A stretch of DNA of 6,663 nucleotides, from NCBI GenBank assembly GCA_946410525.1, contig CAMKAQ010000052.1, positions 1 through 6,663 of the forward strand, given 5' to 3'. The notes under the pieces are model-generated. The model saw nothing but the letters and a program-made list of their open reading frames with translations. It made no database searches and was not told where the DNA came from. The DNA comes from an uncultured Caryophanales bacterium (GTDB lineage Bacteria > Bacillota_I > Bacilli_A > RFN20 > CAG-826). Numbering within the stretch: position 1 is the first letter of the stretch; every line of letters begins with the position of its first letter. A program made the translations under genes and the position numbers. Of the stretch, positions 1 to 5,318 are shown piece after piece.

Positions 1-1
1 A

Positions 2-130
2 TTCCTGTCTTTAGGTCTTTTTTTTGAAGTGTGTCCGTTTTGGGGTTCGCTTCAAATCGGTGGTCTTTTTTTGATGTTTTTTATCTTCTCTTTATGGAAC
101 ATTGACGATGAATTTTGCGACCGCTCCTAA
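2..130 (+). CDS. C-terminal fragment of an unidentified, probably membrane protein (5' end outside window)
   Basis: An open frame enters from the left edge and runs 42 codons to a TAA at 128-130. The other two forward frames close within the first 30 bases. The visible peptide is hydrophobic and aromatic, with a segment around GGLFLMFFIFSLW that could be a membrane helix. It ends in a short acidic, cysteine-containing tail (NIDDEFCDRS). Two Trp codons, both TGG, are present. The codons are much richer in TTT and CTT than in the neighbouring genes, so this could be a chance open frame in T-rich DNA. A plausible terminator follows at about 183-211, which supports a plus-strand gene ending here. 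No family is recognised. Confidence 0.4.
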   Translation, partial: FLSLGLFFEVCPFWGSLQIGGLFLMFFIFSLWNIDDEFCDRS

Positions 131-182
131 TTTTGCTACGAAGCATCTAATTTGAGAAAAGAACAAGACCGTCTATTAAACG

Positions 183-211
183 AAGCACCATCCTTTTACG
201 ATGGCTTTTTT
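183..211 (+). terminator. Modest intrinsic terminator upstream of the GGDEF gene
   Basis: The arms CCATC (188-192) and GATGG (200-204) flank a 7-base loop, and six T's follow at 206-211. The stem can be lengthened by pairing AAG (183-185) with CTT (205-207) if CA is bulged. It is weaker than the other terminators in the window. It most likely ends the transcript of the gene entering from the left. Confidence 0.5.
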
Positions 212-221
212 GTATTAAAAT
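211..221 (+). promoter_or_regulatory. Candidate -10 region for the GGDEF gene
   Basis: TAAAAT at 216-221 matches the sigma-70 -10 consensus at five of six positions and lies just after the upstream T-tract. Transcription from it would begin near 228, only about 15 bases before ATG 243. The -35 candidate (TTTTAC, 194-199) is poor and falls inside the terminator hairpin. This rests on pattern only. Confidence 0.3.
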
Positions 222-242
222 AGAGATATACATGTTGCTAGT

Positions 243-1415
243 ATGGCTTACTCAATAGTTGGCATCCTTGCCATAGCAATTCACATAATCGCCAACCTCG
301 ATATCCTCCACGACATCGGAAAGGCTGAGCGTTTCTCGGGAGAGAAGTATTATTTCTTTTTCCTTTTGGCCGTCATCTCTTATCACATCACGGACGGCTT
401 CTGAGGATTCTTATATGACGCCCGCCTCGTCACGGCGGTCTTCATCGATACGACCATCTATTTCGTGACGATGGCCGCTTCGATCCTCTTGTGGGGCCTT
501 TTCATCTACCATTACTTACAGCAAAGGAACAGGGTCATCGTCTACGCGAGCATCTCCATCTTCGTTTTCCAGATTGCCGTCGTCATCATCAATCTCCTTG
601 TCCCGTTGCTCTTTGAGGTCACGCCTGATTGCGTTTATAGAGCTCTCCCGTTCAGATACGTGGTCCTCCTCGTTCAGATCCTAGGCTTCCTTATTGCCGC
701 GGGATGCACCTTCATCGGGTCAAGGCATGAGGAAGGGTCCATGAAACGCCATCACATCACGACCGGCGTCTTCTCCCTCTTCATGATCGTCTCCATCACC
801 CTTCAGGTCTTCTTCCCTCTCCTACCGATGTACTCAATCGGTTATCTCCTTGGCATATGCGCTCTCCATTCTCTTGTGGTGGAAGACGAAAGAAAAGCCA
901 GGCAGTCTCAGCTTGATGAGGCCAACTTCCGCGTCTCGATCGATTCCTTGACTGGAGCGATGACGAAATACGCCTACGTCGATGCCGAAGCCAAGATCGA
1001 CTCCCAGATCGACAACGGGGAATTAGGTCCTATGGCGACCGTCGTCTTCGATTTGAACGACCTTAAGAAAATTAACGACACCAAAGGCCACCAGGCCGGA
1101 GACAAATACATCATCGATTCCGTGAAGCTCATCAAGGAATGCTTCAGGGACATCCCTGTCTACCGCGTAGGCGGAGATGAGTTTGCCGTCATCATCACTG
1201 GGGACGACTACGAAAGAAAAGAAGCGATGCTTAGAGCTTTCAACGAGAAGATCGATGACAATGTCGAAAAAGGAAACATCATTGTCATCTCCGCAGGCGC
1301 AGCCGATTATGACCCAGAAAGGGACACCACGATCATCCAGGTGTTCACCCGCGCCGACAGAGAGATGTTCGTGAGGAAACGCTCCCTCAAGGAAAGGCAA
1401 GCTCAGAAAAAATAA
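243..1415 (+). CDS. Membrane-anchored GGDEF diguanylate cyclase, with one in-frame TGA (402-404) at a Trp position
   Basis: The product likely makes cyclic di-GMP from two GTP at the cytoplasmic membrane. Read from ATG 243, it is about 390 residues: an N-terminal multi-helix membrane region (about residues 1-210), a short linker, and a C-terminal GGDEF domain. That domain has the metal/nucleotide motif FDLNDLKKIND..GH..GD, GGDEF at residues 310-314, and ADREMF..KR near the end, so it should be catalytically competent. No RxxD inhibitory site occurs five residues before GGDEF. Codon 54 is TGA, within TDGF-x-GFLYD, where related membrane GGDEF proteins carry Trp. The frame is otherwise uninterrupted and codon use is the same on both sides. 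A standard-code call would start at GTG 465, which has no ribosome site and would remove the first helices. ATG 243 also lacks a clear Shine-Dalgarno. UGA may be decoded as Trp; a nonsense mutation or sequencing error is the alternative. The GGDEF identity is firm and the 5' extension is likely. Confidence 0.8.
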
Positions 1416-1446
1416 AAAGGACGCACTAATCAGGCGTCCTTTTTTC
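1414..1446. terminator. Bidirectional intrinsic terminator between convergent genes
   Basis: AAAAAGGACGC (1414-1424) pairs with GCGTCCTTTTT (1434-1444) around a 9-base loop, and T's continue to 1445. The left arm overlaps the TAA of the GGDEF gene. The minus-strand reading also ends in a U-rich tract, so the same hairpin can end the PAP2 transcript, whose stop codon is at 1463-1465. Confidence 0.9.
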
Positions 1447-1462
1447 TTCGTTCTTTTTATTC

Positions 1463-2350
1463 TTATTTGAGGGCCAAAGGCTTAATTTTCATGACCACCT
1501 CGTTAGCGATGAGCGAGAGGGTGAGCATGATCGTTGCGCCCCAGGAGACGTCACTAAGGAAGTGAGCGGCTGCAAGGATTCTCGCAATAGCGACAAATAG
1601 CGTTAGCACGCCCGCCGCGATGAAGGCAGGAAGCTGATATTTCGTATACTTCTTGTTGGCTAACGGGAAGAAGGTCGCAGCGACAAAGAGGATAGACACC
1701 TCAGCGGTATGTCCGCTTGGATATGATTTGAAGTTATCCTTCGGGAGATCATAAAGCTCCATCAAATCTTTGTAGTTCTTGCATGGCTCCCACCAATTGT
1801 GGAAGGTGACATTCGCATTAGCCGAGATCAATCTGTAGCGAGGCCTGTGCATGAGGCTCTTAAGGCCTGTGACCGCGCCTAATAAGGCGATGACGAGGAT
1901 TCCCGCGATGATCACAAAGATGATCCACATATTCTCGTTCTCGCAGTCCTTGAAGAGAAGGTATCCTCCAAAGCCGGCTGCCGCTTCTGGGATGATGACG
2001 ATAAGATAGCCAACCCATTCTGGGGCGGCGCCATAGAAGCCATTGATTCCGAAGTACTCGCCAGCAGGGTAGTAGATGGAGATGCCAAAGCAAACTGCTG
2101 CCATTAGGCCGAACAAGACTTTGAGGAAGGTCTTGTATTTGCCTTTGACGATGAAGGCGATGAAACCGCCTCCCATTGCCGCGACCCCGGCAAAGCCGAT
2201 AGTCGGAAGGATAGCGGACACGGTTAAGGCAAACCCGTTTGTCGGGGATGCGATTGCAGTGGAGATGCTTAAGTCAAAAAGCGACCCGAAAACGATGCCG
2301 ATGACCGCGATTCCCCACGCGATGATTAAAGGGATTCTCATGTTCTTCAT
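1463..2350 (-). CDS. PAP2-family membrane phosphatase
   Basis: This 295-residue polytopic membrane protein has the three signature motifs of the type 2 phosphatidic acid phosphatase superfamily. Motif 1 is K164-x6-R171 (KSLMHRPRY, with Tyr in place of the usual final Pro). Motif 2 is PSGH at 211-214. Motif 3 is R257-x5-H263 followed by SDV (D267). The catalytic His pair and the phosphate-binding Lys and Arg residues are therefore present. Family members dephosphorylate lipid phosphates such as undecaprenyl pyrophosphate, phosphatidate or phosphatidylglycerophosphate; the sequence does not say which. It is longer than minimal PAP2 proteins because of about 160 N-terminal residues of extra helices before motif 1. 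The start is well supported by a purine-rich ribosome site 8 bases upstream. It ends in TAA, converges on the GGDEF gene and is divergent from the YwaF-like gene. Confidence 0.9.
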   Translation of the reverse strand: MKNMRIPLIIAWGIAVIGIVFGSLFDLSISTAIASPTNGFALTVSAILPTIGFAGVAAMGGGFIAFIVKGKYKTFLKVLFGLMAAVCFGISIYYPAGEYFGINGFYGAAPEWVGYLIVIIPEAAAGFGGYLLFKDCENENMWIIFVIIAGILVIALLGAVTGLKSLMHRPRYRLISANANVTFHNWWEPCKNYKDLMELYDLPKDNFKSYPSGHTAEVSILFVAATFFPLANKKYTKYQLPAFIAAGVLTLFVAIARILAAAHFLSDVSWGATIMLTLSLIANEVVMKIKPLALK

Positions 2351-2358
2351 ATGATGGA

Positions 2359-2375
2359 CCTCTCCTATTATTATA
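2359..2375 (-). promoter_or_regulatory. PAP2 ribosome site and overlapping consensus -10
   Basis: On the minus strand, AGGAGAGG (2366-2359) lies 8 bases before the ATG and fixes the start. Immediately upstream is a perfect TATAAT (2375-2370). If it is the true -10, transcription would begin near 2363, inside the Shine-Dalgarno, so it may be fortuitous or give an extremely short leader. No good -35 is visible. The ribosome site is sure and the promoter is tentative. Confidence 0.5.
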
Positions 2376-2465
2376 CGTGTCCGAAAACGCTTTGTTTTTC
2401 CTTCTTTTCTCTAGGGCGAAATACTTTCTTCATTTCTTCCCTTTTATGAAATAAACTTATCTCAT

Positions 2466-3272
2466 ATGGATGATTTCTTTAGGTTTGACGGCGACTATGC
2501 TCGCACGCCTGAAGGCTGGGGCTCTTGGCAACAGCTTTTGATGGTCACGTCCTTTGTCGTGGCAATGGTCTTTTTCGCAGTCTACTTTGGCATGAAGTAT
2601 CGCCATAAGGATGAAGCGAAGAAGCTTTTCGTTTTGAAAGTCACCGCCATCGTGATCGACGTGATTGAACTCACTAGGATCATCGCATTGGTCTTCGGTG
2701 GAGGAAACGGCCCTGAGGCTCTCCTTTATTACTTGCCTTTATTCCTTTGTAGCTTCCAGTTCATTTCAATCCCGGTTGCCGCTTTTGGGAAAGGAAAGAT
2801 TCGCGAAGCCGCGACGGATTTCCTCTTCCTCTTTGGCATCCTTGGAGCGATTGCCGGAACATATGGGGCAGGGCAAAACTATGGCGCCTATCCGGTCTGG
2901 AGCTTCCACAACGTCTTCTCAACCATCACCCACACAATGTCAGGCTTCGCTGGCTTATATGTCGCGATAGTCGGCCTACTCACCCTCAAGGTGAAGAACA
3001 TCAAATGGGTCCTCGCCATATTGTTTGGCTTTGCCATCGTCGCCTATATCGTCGATATCGCAATCGACTACAACTACATGTTCCTCATGAGGGGAGATGG
3101 CACACCATATGACATCTTCTATGATCTCGTTAACGGGAACCGTATTCTCTATCCGTTGACCGTCATGTTCCTCTTCATGCTTTATATGGCTGCGGTCTAT
3201 GGCACCGCATACGTTATCCCGTCATTCAGGAAACAGGCTTTCGCCAAAGAAACAGTAACCCAAACAAATTGA
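2466..3272 (+). CDS. YwaF/TP0381-type integral membrane protein
   Basis: This 268-residue, mostly hydrophobic protein has about seven predicted membrane helices. It carries the LPL-x-LCS signature (LPLFLCS, residues 90-96), followed by a conserved-looking segment with histidines (FHNV, ITHTM; H148 and H156) and NYMFL (203-207). These match the YwaF/TP0381 family of bacterial membrane proteins related to TMEM164. In the more usual form the signature has His where Phe93 is found here. The family's biochemical role is not established and I assign none. The ATG at 2466 lacks a recognisable Shine-Dalgarno. Translation stops at TGA (3270-3272), followed immediately by in-frame TAG (3273-3275), so reading TGA as Trp would add only one residue. 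A lipoprotein gene follows 16 bp later and is probably co-transcribed. Confidence 0.75.
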   Translation: MDDFFRFDGDYARTPEGWGSWQQLLMVTSFVVAMVFFAVYFGMKYRHKDEAKKLFVLKVTAIVIDVIELTRIIALVFGGGNGPEALLYYLPLFLCSFQFISIPVAAFGKGKIREAATDFLFLFGILGAIAGTYGAGQNYGAYPVWSFHNVFSTITHTMSGFAGLYVAIVGLLTLKVKNIKWVLAILFGFAIVAYIVDIAIDYNYMFLMRGDGTPYDIFYDLVNGNRILYPLTVMFLFMLYMAAVYGTAYVIPSFRKQAFAKETVTQTN

Positions 3273-3288
3273 TAGGCAGGTAAATAGC

Positions 3289-3711
3289 ATGAAAAAGAAA
3301 CCATTATTATTCGCCGCATCAGCTGCCGCATTCCTCTTAGGCTCATGCAGCCCATTCACTTCCCATTGGAGCGCCAAGATGTTCATCCATTCGAACAACT
3401 CGCATTCCGCATCCATGAGTTTCGATGAGTTCAAAGGTCTCATCGTCTTCAACATGAGATGCAAGAACGATACATATAACGCTCTCACGTATGACCTCAA
3501 GTTGACCGAAGGCAAATTCAATATCTCTTACGCTTATGCGGAAGATGATGTCAAAGAGATTCTCACGATTGAAGGAACGGACACGAAAGAAGGCTGGGTC
3601 GCTCTTCCAAAAGAAGGGCAGTTCTATCTCCTCGTCGAATCAGAAGAAACCTCCAAATCAGGCAACTTTAAATTCGATCTCAAGAGCTATTCCGACCTCG
3701 CTTTCGCTTAG
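3289..3711 (+). CDS. Small lipoprotein of unknown function
   Basis: This 140-residue protein has a classic lipoprotein signal: lysines at 2-4, a hydrophobic core, then the lipobox L17-G18-S19-C20. Cys20 is expected to be lipidated after signal peptidase II cleavage, anchoring the protein on the outer face of the membrane. The mature part is about 120 residues, with alternating polar and hydrophobic stretches suggesting a beta-rich fold (for example KFNISYAYAEDD and GNFKFDLKSY). It contains one further cysteine (in MRCKND). I do not recognise the domain. The gene lies 16 bp after the YwaF-like gene with a modest AGG ribosome site about 8 bases upstream, and it is followed by a strong terminator, so the two probably form one operon. 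It ends in TAG, next to an in-frame TGA. Confidence 0.8.
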   Translation: MKKKPLLFAASAAAFLLGSCSPFTSHWSAKMFIHSNNSHSASMSFDEFKGLIVFNMRCKNDTYNALTYDLKLTEGKFNISYAYAEDDVKEILTIEGTDTKEGWVALPKEGQFYLLVESEETSKSGNFKFDLKSYSDLAFA

Positions 3712-3747
3712 TGAATAAATAGGTAAATAATTACCCTTATAAGTGGA

Positions 3748-3777
3748 GGGTCCTTATGGAAATAAGGGCCCTTTTTT
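3748..3777 (+). terminator. Strong intrinsic terminator after the lipoprotein gene
   Basis: GGGTCCTTAT (3748-3757) pairs with ATAAGGGCCC (3762-3771) through ten base pairs with one G-U wobble. The loop is the tetraloop GGAA, and six T's follow at 3772-3777. A smaller hairpin, GGTAA/TTACC (3722-3735), lies just upstream and is of unknown significance. Confidence 0.92.
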
Positions 3778-3807
3778 GTTATATTTATCCTTAGAAAACA
3801 TAAGGAG
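3777..3807 (+). promoter_or_regulatory. Extended -10 and ribosome site for thyA
   Basis: TG at 3777-3778, one base, then TATATT (3780-3785) forms an extended -10 directly attached to the T-tract of the preceding terminator. No -35 is evident, as is common for extended -10 promoters. AAGGAG (3802-3807) is a good Shine-Dalgarno 6 bases before the ATG at 3814. The ribosome site is firm and the promoter is moderate. Confidence 0.55.
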
Positions 3808-3813
3808 ACACAT

Positions 3814-4644
3814 ATGGCAATCGCTGATGAAATTTTTATTCAGAACATGAACGATATTATCAATAACGGCACATGGGACACCGATTATCCAGTCCGTCCA
3901 CACTGGGCCGATGGAACCCCAGCGCACACCGTTAAGAAATTCTGCATCGTCAATCGTTACGACTTAAGCAAAGAGCTTCCAATCCTCACCATCCGTAGAA
4001 CTTATTTCAAGTCCTGCCTCGATGAGCTTCTTTGGATTTGGCAGAAGAAGAGCAACAACATCCATGACCTCCATTCCCACGTCTGGGACAGCTGGGCGGA
4101 TGAGACTGGCTCAATCGGAAAGGCCTATGGCTATCAGCTTGCTAAGAAATCGATTTACCCAGAAGGCGAATTCGATCAGGTCGATAGAGTCCTCTATGAC
4201 CTCAAGCATAACCCACATTCCCGTCGCATCATGACTAACCTCTATAACTTCGAGGATCTCCATGAGATGCATCTTTATCCATGTGCTTATTCGATGACCT
4301 TCAACGTCACCGGCGACACCCTTAACGGCATCCTCAACCAAAGAAGCAACGACATGCTTGCCGCGAACAACTGGAACGTCCTTCAGTACAGCCTTCTCCT
4401 TATCATGTTCGCTCAGGTAAGCGGACTTAAGGTCGGTGAGCTCGTCCACGTCATCGCTGACGCCCACATCTATGACCGCCACGTCCCAATCGTCAAAGAG
4501 ATCATCGCCAAGAAGCCTCACAAAGCTCCTAAGCTCTGGGTCGATCCAAACATCAAGAACTTCTATGACTTCACCGTCGACAGCTTCAAGCTCATCGATT
4601 ACGAATACGAGCCTCTCGACAAGAAATTCGAGGTCGCTATCTAA
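3814..4644 (+). CDS. thyA: Thymidylate synthase
   Basis: This enzyme methylates dUMP to dTMP using 5,10-methylenetetrahydrofolate, which is oxidised to dihydrofolate in the process. The 276-residue product is full length for the family. Visible active-site features are the nucleophile C157 in HLYPCAYSMTF, the arginine pair R137-R138 (HSRRIM), QRSND (176-180), N186 in AANNWN, and H218/Y220 in ADAHIYDRH. The AANNWN loop replaces the LGLPFN of the E. coli enzyme and resembles the Bacillus/phage phi3T type. All nine Trp codons are TGG. The start is set by AAGGAG 6 bases upstream. The stop TAA overlaps the ATG of the dihydrofolate reductase gene by one base, so the two are translated from one message and form a natural metabolic pair. 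It is cytoplasmic. Confidence 0.97.
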   Translation: MAIADEIFIQNMNDIINNGTWDTDYPVRPHWADGTPAHTVKKFCIVNRYDLSKELPILTIRRTYFKSCLDELLWIWQKKSNNIHDLHSHVWDSWADETGSIGKAYGYQLAKKSIYPEGEFDQVDRVLYDLKHNPHSRRIMTNLYNFEDLHEMHLYPCAYSMTFNVTGDTLNGILNQRSNDMLAANNWNVLQYSLLLIMFAQVSGLKVGELVHVIADAHIYDRHVPIVKEIIAKKPHKAPKLWVDPNIKNFYDFTVDSFKLIDYEYEPLDKKFEVAI

Positions 4645-5156
4645 TGATCCGCATCATCCTTCACGTCGATAAGGAGTGGGGCATCGGCAAAAGAAACGGC
4701 CTCATGTTCAACCTTCCGAAAGACATGGCCTTTTTCAGGAACACCACGAAAGGCCACGTCGTCGTGATGGGGGAGAACACCCTTCTTTCCTTCCCTAACT
4801 CCAAACCGCTTAAGAACCGCACGAACATCGTCCTTTCAGCAGATCCAACCCACGAATACGAGGGCTGCATCAATCTTCACACCATGGATGACCTCCATAA
4901 GAAGATGAATGAGATCGCCGAAAGCGGAGAGGATGTCTATGTCATCGGTGGAGCAAGCATCTACAGGGCCATCTTGCCTTATGTGGATGACGCTCTCGTG
5001 ACGAAAGTCGATGCGGTAGGGGGAGCGGATGCCTTCTTCCCTAACCTCGACGAAGATCCTTCCTTCGAATGCGTTGAAGAGAGTGAGAAAGAGAAGGACG
5101 AAGACGCTTATATCTCCTTCACCCGCTACGTGAACAAAAACAAATTGCCTCTCTAA
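4644..5156 (+). CDS. folA: Dihydrofolate reductase
   Basis: It reduces the dihydrofolate produced by the adjacent thymidylate synthase to tetrahydrofolate with NADPH. The 170-residue length is usual. Recognisable parts are the catalytic D27 (LPKDMAFF, F31), the nucleotide region VVVMG at 39-43 with T46 and S49, PLKNR-x-NIVLS with the substrate-carboxylate Arg at 59, VIGGASIY, LVTKVDA and FFPNLD. Compared with E. coli DHFR, the LPW segment reads LMF (W22 to F), a change I recall as common in anaerobic Firmicutes. R44, which contacts the NADPH 2'-phosphate, is Glu (GENT instead of GRKT or GRHT). Position 7 is His instead of the usual Ala. The ATG overlaps the thyA stop as TAATG, and GAGGT (4630-4634) inside thyA can serve as its ribosome site. 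A terminator follows. Confidence 0.93.
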   Translation: MIRIILHVDKEWGIGKRNGLMFNLPKDMAFFRNTTKGHVVVMGENTLLSFPNSKPLKNRTNIVLSADPTHEYEGCINLHTMDDLHKKMNEIAESGEDVYVIGGASIYRAILPYVDDALVTKVDAVGGADAFFPNLDEDPSFECVEESEKEKDEDAYISFTRYVNKNKLPL

Positions 5157-5166
5157 AAAGACAAAG

Positions 5167-5191
5167 AAAACAGGCCGCGTGCCTGTTTTTT
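5167..5191 (+). terminator. Intrinsic terminator of the thyA-folA operon
   Basis: AAAACAGGC (5167-5175) pairs with GCCTGTTTT (5181-5189) around the 5-base loop CGCGT, and the T-run extends to 5191. It lies 10 bases after the folA stop. Confidence 0.93.
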
Positions 5192-5203
5192 GTTTATACA
5201 AAA

Positions 5204-5227
5204 GAAACGATACACGGTGTAGGTTTC
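5204..5227. repeat. 24-bp interrupted palindrome upstream of degV
   Basis: The outer arms GAAAC (5204-5208) and GTTTC (5223-5227) and the inner arms TACAC (5211-5215) and GTGTA (5217-5221) are perfectly inverted about a single central G. A GA/G asymmetry separates inner from outer arms. In RNA it could fold with a CGG triloop. No T-tract follows, so a terminator is unlikely; an operator or a leader hairpin is more plausible. Confidence 0.6.
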
Positions 5228-5261
5228 ATATTGCTTTACATATAGGCTTTCATGTGTTTAA

Positions 5262-5278
5262 CTAGTTCGCGTAACTAG
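5262..5278. repeat. Inverted repeat CTAGTT/AACTAG before degV
   Basis: CTAGTT (5262-5267) and AACTAG (5273-5278) are perfectly inverted around CGCGT. The same stretch also contains TAACTAG twice as a direct repeat (5260-5266, with T at the last position in place of G shared only partly, and 5272-5278), so at minimum the 6-mer AACTAG occurs twice in direct orientation. It is a candidate operator half-site pair. Confidence 0.45.
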
Positions 5279-5318
5279 ATAACCTCGTGACGATAACAAA
5301 CAACATCCGGAGCCGTAT

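Larger units (their letters stand above)
5192..5318 (+). promoter_or_regulatory. degV upstream region: two alternative promoters and two inverted repeats
   Basis: Two promoter candidates are visible. One is a TATACA -10 (5195-5200) attached to the folA terminator T-tract. The other is TTTACA (5235-5240), 17 bases, then TTAACT (5258-5263). The first would put a near-palindrome (5204-5227) across the start of transcription and give a leader of about 110 bases. The second would put the CTAGTT/AACTAG repeat (5262-5278) across the start site. Either arrangement suits repressor control. GGAG at 5309-5312 is a modest ribosome site 6 bases before the ATG. No riboswitch class is recognised. Confidence 0.4.

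Noticed and set aside
402..438. TGA followed by a CCGCC/GGCGG hairpin (422-438), suggesting selenocysteine insertion
   Set aside because: The site lies in a membrane segment with no redox motif, family members carry Trp there, and the 5-bp stem lacks the features of a bacterial SECIS element that I could recognise.
1023..1400. Minus-strand open frame of 125 codons opposite the GGDEF domain
   Set aside because: It is the antisense shadow of a conserved domain, with no ribosome site or recognisable motif.
3222..3521. Minus-strand open frame of 99 codons opposite the lipoprotein gene
   Set aside because: It is antisense to a clear lipobox signal sequence with good operon context on the plus strand.
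4111..4521. Minus-strand open frame of 136 codons inside thyA
   Set aside because: It lies fully antisense to conserved thymidylate synthase sequence; its valine/aspartate-rich composition is the mirror of GAC/ATC codons.
4836..5201. Minus-strand open frame of 121 codons opposite folA
   Set aside because: It is a shadow of a conserved dihydrofolate reductase and begins inside the folA terminator region.
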